Assembly (NCBI GenBank): GCA_029555885.1
Contig: JAKPQT010000584.1
Span: forward strand, 1-34,015
Reading direction: 5' to 3'
Length of the DNA: 34,015 nucleotides
DNA from: Chloroflexota bacterium
Lineage (GTDB): Bacteria > Chloroflexota > Anaerolineae > CG2-30-64-16
The notes beneath the pieces are model-generated. The model saw only the letters and a program-made list of their open reading frames with translations. It ran no database searches and was not told the origin of the DNA. Every line of letters begins with the position of its first letter. Position 1 is the first letter of the stretch. Below, piece after piece: positions 26,150 through 34,015 of the stretch. The position numbers and the translations under genes are program-made.

Positions 26150-27616
26150 ATGTCCAAGTTTAAAGGGACACGAATTGCCATCCTCGTCGTTCTGGCGCTC
26201 GTCATGAGCGTCATTGGGGCTGGCGCGGCCGGTGGGCCTCCTGGCGCGGGATTCTATTCCGGCCAGACGGTGCAGAACCTCGGCCCGGCAACCGATGTCA
26301 TGGTTACATTGTATGACATGAACAACGCGGCCAACCAGCCGTCGCGGACCTGGTCCGTGCCGGAAGGCGGCGCATTCACGTTCTTCCTCAGCGACATCCC
26401 CGGCACGACCGCCGGCTTTGTCGGCTCAGCCGTGGTTTCGTCTGAGCAGGAAGTGAAGGCTGTCGTCAACGTCACCAACCGCAAATCGGGTGACTTTGGC
26501 ATCGATGGCGGCACGGCTGCGGCCCAGTACCGCGGCATCTCGGATGCCAGCACCGGCACCACGCTGGTCTTCCCGCTGGCGAAGGCTGCCTTCGGCCCGA
26601 AGACCACCGCGTTCTACATCCAGAATGCCGGTACAGCGAACGCGGTCTTCACCGCCAAGTTCCTGATGGGCCCCAACCTGGACGGCTCCGGCGCGACCGA
26701 GTACACCTACGTGCTCCCCGCGGCGTTGGTCCCCGGCCAGATGGCCGTCATCTTCCCGGGTGATGCCGGCGTGCCCAATGCAAGCATCGGTTCCCTGACT
26801 GTCACCTCCGACCAGAAGCTGGCCGGCGCGATGCTCGAATACGAGACCACGACGAACCCGGCGAAGATTCTGCAGAGCACCACGGGCTTCACCGACAACG
26901 ACTTCGACACCGCGGTCCTGTTCCCGGTCGTCAAGAAGCAGCTTAGTGGCCGCTCCACCGGTCTTCAGGTCCAGAATGTCGGCAACGCGGCCGTGGATGT
27001 GACCATGACCTACCGCGGCGCCGGCGGCTCCTGCCCCGCGCCGTTCAGCGCGACCGAACCGGTGCGCACGTTGCAGCCGAAGCAGTCCACGACCTATCTC
27101 GATTCGGCCCTGCTGCCTGCCGGCTGCCTCGCTTCGGCTGAGGCCACCGCGACCGGCAACATCGCCGGTGTCGTCAACGAGGCCTTCCTGCCGTGCACCG
27201 GCGCCTGCGTGCAGCGCTCCACCACTTATGCGGCCTTCCCGGCCAAGAACGCCACCGCCAAACTGGTCGCCCCGGTCTTCAAGGAGGACTTCGGCGGCAA
27301 GCGCAGCGGCATGACGATCCAGAACGTCAGCAACACCGACACGGTTGCCACGGTCGTCTTCAAGACGAACACGGCCACCTACACCCTGAACAACCTGGCG
27401 ATCCCGGCCAAGCAGTCCAAGACCCTGTTGGACATGACCAACACGACGGCCTGGCCGACCGCAAACTGGGCGGGTGGCATGGGCCTGCCGGATGGCTCGC
27501 TGGCCGCTGTCACCGTGACTGCGAACCAGGCGATCATCGCCATCGTCAATGAAGCGCCGCTGGCAGGTGTTGTCCAGGACAACATCAACTACGAGGCCTT
27601 CAACGTAGCGCCCTAA
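26150..27616 (+). CDS. Secreted four-repeat cell-surface protein
   Basis: 488 residues. Sec signal peptide at 1-27 (MSKFKGTR, hydrophobic core, GAGAAGG). The mature part is four repeats of about 116 residues starting near 34, 149, 266 and 382; each begins with a variant of S/T-G-x-x-V/I-QN-x-G (GQTVQNLG, AFYIQNAG, GLQVQNVG, GMTIQNVS), continues with a beta strand ending in a V/T-rich run, and ends with a strand such as ASIGSLTVTSDQKLAGAM or SLAAVTVTANQAIIAIVNEA. The third repeat has four cysteines. There is no membrane anchor, lipobox or sorting motif. It looks like a beta-sandwich surface or S-layer-like protein. Strong Shine-Dalgarno AGGAAGGAG (26131-26139) and a strong terminator suggest high expression. 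No family name is recognised. It may be glycosylated by the surrounding locus. Confidence 0.78.
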   Translation: MSKFKGTRIAILVVLALVMSVIGAGAAGGPPGAGFYSGQTVQNLGPATDVMVTLYDMNNAANQPSRTWSVPEGGAFTFFLSDIPGTTAGFVGSAVVSSEQEVKAVVNVTNRKSGDFGIDGGTAAAQYRGISDASTGTTLVFPLAKAAFGPKTTAFYIQNAGTANAVFTAKFLMGPNLDGSGATEYTYVLPAALVPGQMAVIFPGDAGVPNASIGSLTVTSDQKLAGAMLEYETTTNPAKILQSTTGFTDNDFDTAVLFPVVKKQLSGRSTGLQVQNVGNAAVDVTMTYRGAGGSCPAPFSATEPVRTLQPKQSTTYLDSALLPAGCLASAEATATGNIAGVVNEAFLPCTGACVQRSTTYAAFPAKNATAKLVAPVFKEDFGGKRSGMTIQNVSNTDTVATVVFKTNTATYTLNNLAIPAKQSKTLLDMTNTTAWPTANWAGGMGLPDGSLAAVTVTANQAIIAIVNEAPLAGVVQDNINYEAFNVAP

Positions 27617-27635
27617 GTTTCTGTAGGTGTTGAAC

Positions 27636-27671
27636 AAGGGGAGCCGTCAGCCGATGGCTCCCCTTTTTGTC
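27636..27671 (+). terminator. Rho-independent terminator of the repeat-protein gene
   Basis: AAGGGGAGCC (27636-27645), 10-base loop, GGCTCCCCTT (27656-27665), continuing into TTTGTCTGTT: a perfect 10-bp GC-rich stem with a T run, 20 bases after the stop. The clearest terminator in the window. Confidence 0.9.
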
Positions 27672-27708
27672 TGTTATGACTGGTCCACCAGGATGAGCGG
27701 AGGTTTCA

Positions 27709-28170
27709 TTGATTCATCGCGCGCGTGTGTGTATCGTTGTGCTGACTGTCTTGTTGGCGGCTGCCTGCCAACCGCTCCCGCCGGCGGCCCCGACGGCTGT
27801 TGCGCCCACGGCGGAGGCCAGCGCCCTGTCTCCTATCGCGCCGCCCCCTGACGCGGCACCGGCAGGCCGGTTCGCGATCGACCGGCCCGTGCAAGCCGGT
27901 GACACCCTGGTCCAGGGCAGCGGCCTGGCCGGCACGGCCATCGCCCTATACGACTTGACTAACATGGGCATCGAGTTGGGCGGCGGCGTGGTCGGTGACG
28001 ACGGGCGCTTTGCCCTTCAGGTGGCGCCGCTGACCGGCAATCTGCGCATCGGCATCCAGCTCGTCGAACAGAACGATGCCATCTGGGCTGAGAAAGCGCT
28101 GCTGGGACCGGAAGCGCTGGTCGTACCGATGGTCGGTGCATTTGTCGACACGGTGCTCGTCTCTCCCTAA
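27709..28170 (+). CDS. Small lipoprotein with an Ig-like domain
   Basis: 153 residues from TTG 27709, supported by GCGGAGG (27697-27703) 5 bases upstream; the upstream ATGs run into stops or lie out of frame. Lipoprotein signal: MIHRAR, hydrophobic core, LAAAC with C20. Pro/Ala/Thr-rich linker (21-55), then one beta-type domain (GDTLVQGSGLAGTAIALYDL, GVVGDDGRFALQV) like bacterial Ig or carboxypeptidase regulatory-like domains, which pattern as a G-x-x-V-x-V strand followed by DGxF. No enzymatic motif. It follows the terminator of the repeat-protein gene and may have its own promoter, not identified. Confidence 0.72.
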   Translation: MIHRARVCIVVLTVLLAAACQPLPPAAPTAVAPTAEASALSPIAPPPDAAPAGRFAIDRPVQAGDTLVQGSGLAGTAIALYDLTNMGIELGGGVVGDDGRFALQVAPLTGNLRIGIQLVEQNDAIWAEKALLGPEALVVPMVGAFVDTVLVSP

Positions 28171-28226
28171 CCAAGCAACATGGCTTCGGATGGCTTAGAG
28201 TTAACATTTGAAATTGCTGGTCTACG

Positions 28227-28264
28227 CCGCGCGGTTTGGCCTCTGCCACCCGCGCGGTTATAAT
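28227..28264 (+). promoter_or_regulatory. Promoter with paired CCGCGCGGTT elements before the second glycan unit
   Basis: A perfect TATAAT at 28259-28264. Two exact CCGCGCGGTT copies at 28227-28236 and 28250-28259, 23 bp apart (about two helical turns), each containing the 8-bp palindrome CCGCGCGG, flank the -35 region (weak TTTGGC at 28235-28240, 18-bp spacer). They could be an operator pair. The predicted start falls on or next to the ATG at 28272. The rest of 28171-28226 shows nothing recognisable. Confidence 0.55.
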
Positions 28265-28271
28265 GGGCATG

Positions 28272-29540
28272 ATGTTGACCCACCCTTTCCGTATCCTGAT
28301 GGTTGCTCCAACCAGCTTCTTCGCGGATTACGGATGCCACGTGCGCATCCTGGAAGAAGCGCAAATTCTGCAAAAGCTGGGGCACAGCGTCACCATCGCA
28401 ACCTATCACAACGGCGGCCCGGTGGACGGCCTGGACATCCGGCGCACCCTGCCCATTCCCTGGCGGCAGGATTACGAGGTCGGGTCAAGCCGTCACAAGG
28501 TCGCGTTCGACGCGCTCCTGGGACTGAAGCTCGGCGAGCTGCTGGCACGCAACCGCTTCGATGTGATTCACGCGCATCTCCACGAAGGCGCGCTGATGGG
28601 GCTGGTGTTGGGTCGCCTGTTCCGCCGGCCGGTCCTGTTCGACTTCCAGGGCAGCATGACCGCGGAGATGCTCGATCACCGCTTCTTGCGCCGCAACAGC
28701 CGCTTCTACCGGCTGCTGAACGGCCTTGAGACGTGGATCGACCGCCGCGCGCCGATTATTCTCACCAGCTCGAGCCATGCCCAACGCCTGCTGGTGGAGG
28801 AGTTCGGCTGCCAGCCGGCGCGCGTGCGCACTCTCCCCGACGCAGTCAACACAGATGTGTTTCGTCCGGCAAGCAGCTATTCTGCGCCGGAGCTCGCTGC
28901 CCTGCGGCAATCTCTGGGCATTCCTGAGGGCCGCCGCGTCATCGTCTATCTGGGCCTGCTCGCGGAATATCAGGGCACCGGCCTGCTGCTGGAAGCGTTG
29001 CGCCACATCGTGACACAGCGCCAGGATGCGCACCTCCTGTTGATGGGCTTCCCCAATGAAGCCCTCTACCGGCTGCGCGCAGAGCAGCTTGGGGTGACGG
29101 ATTATGTGACCTTCACGGGCCGCGTGCCTTATCAGCAGGCGCCCGCCTACCTCGCGTTGGGCGACGTGGCCGTCTCCGCCAAGCTCAGCCTGACGGAGGG
29201 CGCGGGCAAACTGCTCAATTATATGGCCTGTGCGCTGCCAACCGTCTCCTTCGACACGCCGGTGGCGCGCGAATACCTGGGCTACGACGGCCTCTTTGCG
29301 ACACGCGGTGACCCGATCAGTCTGGCAGAGCAACTCTCTCGCTGCCTCTTCCCCCCTGCCGATGCGCCGGATATCTATGTGCGGATGGGTCTGCGCCTGC
29401 GCCAGCGCGCAGTGCAGAGTTTCGGATGGGAGAAGGCCGGCCAGCAGATTCTTGACAACTATCGCGAACTCACCGGCGACATCGTGGCGCCTGCGACGTC
29501 AGTGCAGCCCTGGACGGCCAAGCCGGCCTCGCGCCGGTGA
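28272..29540 (+). CDS. GT4 family glycosyltransferase
   Basis: 422 residues from ATG 28272; ATGs at 28263 and 28269 are in the same frame. The TATAAT at 28259-28264 puts the transcription start at about 28271-28272, so the message may be leaderless. GT-B fold: N-terminal RILMVAPTSFFADYGCHVRI, acceptor-side VIHAHLHEGALMG, then the donor domain with VIVYLGLLAEYQGTGLLLEAL, LGDVAVSAKLSLTEGAGKLLNYMACALPTVSFD, where the E-x7-E type site is modified to EGAGKLLNYMA. The stop overlaps the ATG of the next gene (TGATG). Confidence 0.84.
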   Translation: MLTHPFRILMVAPTSFFADYGCHVRILEEAQILQKLGHSVTIATYHNGGPVDGLDIRRTLPIPWRQDYEVGSSRHKVAFDALLGLKLGELLARNRFDVIHAHLHEGALMGLVLGRLFRRPVLFDFQGSMTAEMLDHRFLRRNSRFYRLLNGLETWIDRRAPIILTSSSHAQRLLVEEFGCQPARVRTLPDAVNTDVFRPASSYSAPELAALRQSLGIPEGRRVIVYLGLLAEYQGTGLLLEALRHIVTQRQDAHLLLMGFPNEALYRLRAEQLGVTDYVTFTGRVPYQQAPAYLALGDVAVSAKLSLTEGAGKLLNYMACALPTVSFDTPVAREYLGYDGLFATRGDPISLAEQLSRCLFPPADAPDIYVRMGLRLRQRAVQSFGWEKAGQQILDNYRELTGDIVAPATSVQPWTAKPASRR

Positions 29541-31219
29541 TGAACCGCCCGCATCCCCTACGGCATGTGCCCATGTTGCAACCAGCCTCGCCCACGCTCT
29601 CCCGTAGCCGCGCTGCCTGGCTCGACAGGCGGTTGGAACAGGCTGCGCATCGTGTGCGGGGAGCTACGCAACAGGCCGCCGTCGATTATGCGGTGGCCGC
29701 GGCTCTGGCAGGGGCCGGACTGCTGCTCTACGTCATCACCCTCGCGCCGACGGTTACGTGGGGGGACGACGCGACCCTGCAACTGGCCGCCGTTCAGGGG
29801 CGGCTTCAGGCCAGCGCGGGCAGCCATCCCGCGTGGGTGCTGCTGGCCCACCTGTTCACGAAACTGCCGGTCGGCGACCTGGCCTATCGGGTCAATCTTG
29901 CCTCCGCCTGCGCGGCCGCCCTGACCCTGGGGCTGCTCTACCTGGCGTGCCGCGCCGCCCATGCCTCGCGCTTTGCCGGTCTGGCCGCAACAGCCGCATT
30001 CGCCGTGTCACACACCTTCTGGGCCCATGCAGTGCGGGCCGAAGTGTACACGCTGACCCTCGCAACGCTGGCCCTGGTGACCTGGGCCGCGTTGCAGTGG
30101 TGGCGGCTCGGCCAGCGCCGGTTCCTCGTCCTGACGGCCGCGGGCTGGAGCCTGGCCTTCAGCACGCACGTCCTGGCCTTGCTCTACCTGCCGGCGCTCG
30201 CCTTCCTGCTCTTGGCGCGGCGTGACCGCCTCCAGCGCCGGGACTGGGCCCTGCTGGCCGGCTCCGCGGTGCTGGCCCTGGCGCCATACGGCCTAGTGTT
30301 GTGGAACGACTATCAACGCATGGGCGGTAGCCTGCCGGACCTGGCGCGCTGGGCGCTTTTTACATTCGAAGGCTATGATTTCAGCAGCCAGATGGCCAGC
30401 TTCTCCCGCGCCACGCTCCTCAGCGATACGGTGCAGTGGGCCGGTTACCTGGGCTACCAGTTCGTCGGGCTGGGCCTGCTCCTGGCCGGCCTCGGCCTGG
30501 TGTATGCATGGCGCCGCTGGCCCCGGGGCCTGGCGAGCTTCACCGGCCTGCTGTACGCGGTGCCCGCGCTCTTTGCCTTTGCCTATCAGGTCGGTGACCG
30601 CTACGTCTTCTACCTGCCCAGTTATCTGCCGGTGGCTGTCTGGCTGGCGGCAGGCATCGATGGCTGGCAGCAGCGGCAGCAGGCGCGGGCCAACCATGAC
30701 GCCGCCCTCCATGCTGGCCGCCACCGTCTTCGGTTGGCGCTGCTGGCCCTGTTGATCCTCGTGCCGGTGAGCGTCTACCGCCTCACCCCTGAGGTGATAA
30801 GCCGCCTGGGGGTACAGCGGGATGCCCGCTATGTGCCGGGGCCTAACAGCCGTTACTTCGTGCTATGGCCGCCGAAGACGAACTACTATGACGCGCGCGC
30901 CTTCGCAGAATCCGCGCTGAACAGCGCGCCGCCGGATGCGCTCTTGCTGGCTGATCCGACGCTTGCTTCGCCGATGCTCTTCTTGCAGCAAGTTGAGCGC
31001 CTGCGCCCGGATATTCGGGTGCGTTTCTGTTGTTGGGATATCGCGCAAACCCTGACCGCCGAGCCCGGCCGCCCCATCGCCCTGGCGGACAATGCGGCTG
31101 CCATCTATCCCATCGACCAGTTGCAGCGGGAATATGATATTATCCCGCACGGCTCGGTCTACTTGCTCGTGCCAGCCCGGGCTCAGGCCCTCTCAGGAAC
31201 TGCACCGGATAGCAAGTAG
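29540..31219 (+). CDS. DUF2723-family (TMEM260-like) GT-C membrane glycosyltransferase
   Basis: 559 residues from ATG 29540, overlapping the preceding stop. Signature of the DUF2723 family: TLAPTVTWGDDATLQLAA with W74-G-D-D77 in the first outside loop, HPAWVLLAHLFTKLP, YRVNLASACAA, and SHTFWAHAVRAEVYTL. About ten membrane helices follow, then an outside domain of about 150 residues (410-559). The eukaryotic relative TMEM260 is an O-mannosyltransferase; bacterial members are thought to glycosylate proteins or lipids from polyprenyl-phosphate sugars. Here the secreted repeat protein and the GT2 at 16591 are possible target and donor-maker. Inference only. Confidence 0.82.
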   Translation: MNRPHPLRHVPMLQPASPTLSRSRAAWLDRRLEQAAHRVRGATQQAAVDYAVAAALAGAGLLLYVITLAPTVTWGDDATLQLAAVQGRLQASAGSHPAWVLLAHLFTKLPVGDLAYRVNLASACAAALTLGLLYLACRAAHASRFAGLAATAAFAVSHTFWAHAVRAEVYTLTLATLALVTWAALQWWRLGQRRFLVLTAAGWSLAFSTHVLALLYLPALAFLLLARRDRLQRRDWALLAGSAVLALAPYGLVLWNDYQRMGGSLPDLARWALFTFEGYDFSSQMASFSRATLLSDTVQWAGYLGYQFVGLGLLLAGLGLVYAWRRWPRGLASFTGLLYAVPALFAFAYQVGDRYVFYLPSYLPVAVWLAAGIDGWQQRQQARANHDAALHAGRHRLRLALLALLILVPVSVYRLTPEVISRLGVQRDARYVPGPNSRYFVLWPPKTNYYDARAFAESALNSAPPDALLLADPTLASPMLFLQQVERLRPDIRVRFCCWDIAQTLTAEPGRPIALADNAAAIYPIDQLQREYDIIPHGSVYLLVPARAQALSGTAPDSK

Positions 31220-31250
31220 ACCGTCAAATCTAGCAACAAGGGGCACCTAT

Positions 31251-32492
31251 ATGAGGCAAGCTCTATTCTGGCGGCTGCGCCAGATTGTACATCTACTGCT
31301 GTTACTGGCATTCTTTCTCGTGCCCGCATCCACCAGTGCAGACACCGGGGATAGCGCAGGAAACGTAGAAACCGCTGCGCCCGCCGGTCCCACCGAGCCA
31401 CAGGCCGCGCTGCGGTCTGTCTCCCTGCCGCTGGTCCATGGTCCGCCGCCGACAAGCTGGCGGCTGGGATATGGTTCATGGGGCACCGATATCCTTCGTT
31501 ATCCCCAAGTCGCCACGCTGAAAGCCGGGTGGTATGTCAACTGGACGACCCAGGTCAAGCCGCAGCGGCCCGGCTTCATCGAATATGTACAGATGATCCG
31601 CATTCACCAGAAACTCACCTGCCCGCTGTGGTCACCAAACGCACATGACCGCACCAAATGCCCATATGCGCAGCCCTACGATTATGTGACGCTGCAAACC
31701 CGCGATGAAATCGCAGCCGCCGTCCGGGCAAATCCCCAGTCCCTTTGGCTGATCGGGAACGAAATGGACCGCCGCGACTGGCCGGGCGGCGGCCAGGATG
31801 AGATGGTGCCCGAAGTTTATGCGCGCGCCTACCGTGATATGTACCAACTGGTTAAGGGCATCGACCCGAAGGCCCGCGTCGCCATCGGCGGCGTCATCCA
31901 GGCCACGCCTCTGCGGTTGGAGTATCTGACGCGCGTTTGGGACTCCTACAAGTCGCTCTATGGCACGAACATGCCGGTGGATGTCTGGAATGTACACAAC
32001 TTCATCCTGCAGGAGAAGCTCAACGACTACGGCGCGGGCATCCCACCGGGCATTCAGGCCAGCGAGGGGGTTTCCTACCCGAATGATGCGCTCTCGCACA
32101 TCAACCGCCAGATTTTCGACCAGCAGATTCGCGCGTTCCGCGCCTGGATGAAGGCACGCGGGGAACAGAACAAGCCGTTGATCGTATCGGAGTACGGCGT
32201 GCTATACTCGCACGTAGCGGAGTTGAATGTGGCCGCGACCGTGCGGGACTTCATGTTGTGGAGCTTCGACTACTTCCTGAACACCAAGGACTGCTCGCTC
32301 GGCTATGCAGCCGATGAATGCCGCCTCGTGCAACGCTGGGCGTGGTATAGTCTCGACGATCCAGGGACCGAGTTCAACCGGTATGGTTCGCTGTTCAATT
32401 TCAGCACGCTCCAAATCACAACCACCGGTGTCGGCTACCGTGATTATTCTCTCTCCAGGATGGGACAACTTCGTTACGGCGCCTGGTGGTGA
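31251..32492 (+). CDS. Secreted clan GH-A-like glycoside hydrolase
   Basis: 413 residues from ATG 31251, with AAGGGG 7 bases upstream. Signal peptide at about 1-30 (hydrophobic core, ASTSADT), a linker, and the patch VSLPLV (57-62) seen in many secreted Chloroflexota proteins. The catalytic domain starts near 70 (RLGYGSWGTDI). LIGNEMD holds E171, the likely acid/base, and VSEYG holds E314, the likely nucleophile: the NE...E layout of clan GH-A barrels (GH5, GH39, GH128-like). VWNVHNFIL and DVMLWSFDYFL-type strands fit. The substrate is unknown. It sits between a GT-C and an ABC exporter, so it may trim the exported glycan. C-terminal SLSRMGQLRYGAWW is unusual. Confidence 0.74.
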   Translation: MRQALFWRLRQIVHLLLLLAFFLVPASTSADTGDSAGNVETAAPAGPTEPQAALRSVSLPLVHGPPPTSWRLGYGSWGTDILRYPQVATLKAGWYVNWTTQVKPQRPGFIEYVQMIRIHQKLTCPLWSPNAHDRTKCPYAQPYDYVTLQTRDEIAAAVRANPQSLWLIGNEMDRRDWPGGGQDEMVPEVYARAYRDMYQLVKGIDPKARVAIGGVIQATPLRLEYLTRVWDSYKSLYGTNMPVDVWNVHNFILQEKLNDYGAGIPPGIQASEGVSYPNDALSHINRQIFDQQIRAFRAWMKARGEQNKPLIVSEYGVLYSHVAELNVAATVRDFMLWSFDYFLNTKDCSLGYAADECRLVQRWAWYSLDDPGTEFNRYGSLFNFSTLQITTTGVGYRDYSLSRMGQLRYGAWW

Positions 32493-32571
32493 GAAGGCGG
32501 CGCGGGATGAACGCAGAGTTTATCTCCGCGCCTGAACATGCGCCCCTGGAGCTCTGGGAAGAGGCATCGTT

Positions 32572-33432
32572 TTGGCTTCGGTATCGCAACAACCGGCCGT
32601 CCGTCACGGCCACCGCCGCTCGCTGGTAGCGCATCTGCGTGAGCTGCTGCGCTACCGCGAGCTGATCTTCAATCTGACCCTGCGGGAGCTGAAGGCGCGC
32701 TATAAGAGCAGCGTCCTGGGGTTCTTCTGGAGTCTGCTCAATCCGTTGGGCATGATGCTGGTGTTCACCGTCGTGTTCACCATCATGATGCCCAACAACG
32801 CGATCAGGAACTTCCCCATATTCGTCCTGTGTGGCCTGCTGCCCTGGAACTTCTTCAGTTCGGGCATCATGTCGGGCACGAACAGCGTCGTCGCGAACGG
32901 CGAGCTGGTCAAAAAGGTGTATTTCCCGCGTGAGGTGCTGGCGATTGCCAGCACCTTCGCCAACCTCATCAACTTCCTGCTGGCGCTGATCGTGCTGTTC
33001 GCGGCAATCGCCGTCTTCCGCACTCCGTTGAGCCCGTATATCTGGATGCTGCCCATCGTGATCCTGATCCAGACCTGCTTCGTCCTGGGCATGGCCTTCA
33101 TCCTGAGCACCCTCAACGTCTTCTATCGCGATACGCTCATGATCCTCGATGTCGTCATGCTGGCGTGGTTCTTCCTGACGCCCGTCTTCTACCCGATCGA
33201 GATTCTCCCGCGCAGCTATGTTCTCCTGGGAATCGACCTGGACCTGCACCGCATCATGTACGTGGCCAACCCGATGGCCTCGCTCATCAGCGCGTATCGC
33301 GACCTGATGTACTGGGGCTATCGGACGGACTTCGACTTCATCCTGCGCACGACCGTGACAGCCGTGGCGGTCCTCGTGTTCGGCTACTGGTTCTCGATCC
33401 GCTATAGCCATCGTTTCGGCGAAGAGGTCTAG
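32572..33432 (+). CDS. ABC-2 type polysaccharide export permease (Wzm/TagG-like)
   Basis: 286 residues from TTG 32572, supported by GGAAGAGG (32557-32564) 7 bases upstream. N-terminal cytoplasmic segment, then [31 protein letters not shown], the signature of the polysaccharide/polyol phosphate export permeases, and six hydrophobic helices including [14 protein letters not shown], also typical. Exports lipid-linked glycan together with the ATPase encoded downstream. The spacer from the glycoside hydrolase (32493-32571) holds only a 40-codon reading frame in another frame. The next gene starts one base after the stop. Confidence 0.9.
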   Translation: MASVSQQPAVRHGHRRSLVAHLRELLRYRELIFNLTLRELKARYKSSVLGFFWSLLNPLGMMLVFTVVFTIMMPNNAIRNFPIFVLCGLLPWNFFSSGIMSGTNSVVANGELVKKVYFPREVLAIASTFANLINFLLALIVLFAAIAVFRTPLSPYIWMLPIVILIQTCFVLGMAFILSTLNVFYRDTLMILDVVMLAWFFLTPVFYPIEILPRSYVLLGIDLDLHRIMYVANPMASLISAYRDLMYWGYRTDFDFILRTTVTAVAVLVFGYWFSIRYSHRFGEEV

Positions 33433-33433
33433 C

Positions 33434-34015
33434 GTGAGCAACGACATCTGGCAGCCGGACGCGCCGGTCGTCAGCCTGAAGCAAGTCTCCAAGCGATTCA
33501 GACTGAACCCGGAGACCGACCGCAGCCTCGTCAGCCTGCTGCGGCGTCCGTTCAGCCGCCTGCCCTTCGTGCACCGCAAGGAGGCGGACTGGTTCTGGCC
33601 GCTGCAAGACATCACCTTTGCCATCCAGCGCGGGGAAAGCGTGGGGATCCTGGGCGAGAACGGCTCCGGCAAGAGCACCCTGCTCAAGCTGATTGCGGGC
33701 ATCCTCGAACCTACTCACGGCACCATCGAAGTCCACGGCCGGATTGCGGCCCTGCTCGAACTGGGCGCGGGCTTTCACCCGGACCTGACCGGCCGGGAGA
33801 ACATCTACCTCAATGGCTCGATCCTGGGGCTGGGTCGCCAGGAAATCAGCAGCTATATCGACCAGATTATCGAGTTCGCGGGCATCGGTGAGTTCATCGA
33901 CGTGCCGGTCAAGCTCTACTCGTCGGGGATGCGCGTCCGGCTCGGCTTCTCCATCGCGGCCTTCGTCAAGCCGGATATCATGCTCGTAGATGAAGTCCTC
34001 GCGGTGGGTGACGAG
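33434..34015 (+). CDS. ABC polysaccharide export ATPase (Wzt/TagH-like), cut by the window end
   Basis: 194 residues visible from GTG 33434; the frame is still open at 34015. Walker A GENGSGKS (74-81), the polysaccharide-exporter Q-loop region [22 protein letters not shown], signature [12 protein letters not shown] (variant of LSGGQ) and Walker B IMLVDE followed by VLAVGDE. These are the hallmarks of the TagH/Wzt/KpsT branch. Residues 20-60 form the N-terminal insertion seen in this branch. A C-terminal carbohydrate-binding domain, present in some Wzt, would lie beyond the window. Forms the exporter with the permease one base upstream. Confidence 0.92.
   Translation, partial: MSNDIWQPDAPVVSLKQVSKRFRLNPETDRSLVSLLRRPFSRLPFVHRKEADWFWPLQDITFAIQRGESVGILGENGSGKSTLLKLIAGILEPTHGTIEVHGRIAALLELGAGFHPDLTGRENIYLNGSILGLGRQEISSYIDQIIEFAGIGEFIDVPVKLYSSGMRVRLGFSIAAFVKPDIMLVDEVLAVGDE

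Noticed and set aside
32507..32629. 40-codon frame before and overlapping the ABC permease start
   Set aside because: It has an ATG but no clear domain, overlaps the permease's ribosome site and first codons, and ends within it; may be chance.

Overview
The window is high-GC DNA of a free-living bacterium, read almost entirely on the + strand. Gene content fits a Chloroflexota lineage (Anaerolineae or Caldilineae type): a three-GAF histidine kinase with an HRLNNP H-box, an SDR-type threonine dehydrogenase, PsuG, a bacterial eRF1-like protein, secreted proteins with an LPLV patch, and many short palindromic intergenic repeats. This placement is an inference from gene types; no rRNA or tRNA is present to confirm it.

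Region 1 (1-9402): the tail of a membrane protein, a GAF-GAF-GAF histidine kinase, a response regulator with an unrecognised C-terminal half, then threonine catabolism: L-threonine 3-dehydrogenase (tdh) and 2-amino-3-ketobutyrate CoA ligase (kbl). These two genes are normally adjacent. Here they are separated by a 3.6-kb gene for a single-chain restriction-modification enzyme (type IIG-like). That gene has clearly lower GC and different codon use, so it looks like a horizontally acquired gene inserted into the tdh-kbl unit.

Region 2 (9403-16497): protein and envelope maintenance. A LysM lipoprotein with a good sigma70 promoter; a zinc-finger-less DnaJ with a near-consensus promoter and a 28-bp palindrome at its start site; an eRF1/Vms1-like protein with a GGQ-like loop and a zinc ribbon; a ClpC-type AAA+ unfoldase; and, convergent to them, psuG. 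DnaJ, eRF1-like factor and ClpC in a row suggest a protein or ribosome quality-control cluster.

Region 3 (16591-34015, open at the right end): a cell-surface glycan locus. An extended -10 promoter leads into eight tightly packed genes: GT2 with two membrane helices, GT4, GT2, GT-C, a small membrane-anchored protein, SAM methyltransferase, Wzx-type flippase, alkaline-phosphatase-superfamily enzyme. Then come a secreted protein made of four repeats of about 116 residues followed by a strong terminator, and a small lipoprotein. A second unit starts at a TATAAT box directly before the start codon: GT4, DUF2723-type GT-C, secreted glycoside hydrolase, and an ABC exporter (Wzm-like permease, Wzt-like ATPase cut by the window end). 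Two export routes (flippase and ABC) therefore lie in one locus.

The points most worth a second look are the restriction-modification gene splitting tdh-kbl, the DnaJ/eRF1-like/ClpC cluster, the response regulator with an unknown output domain translationally coupled to tdh, and repeat elements, one of which lies inside the GT-C coding sequence.
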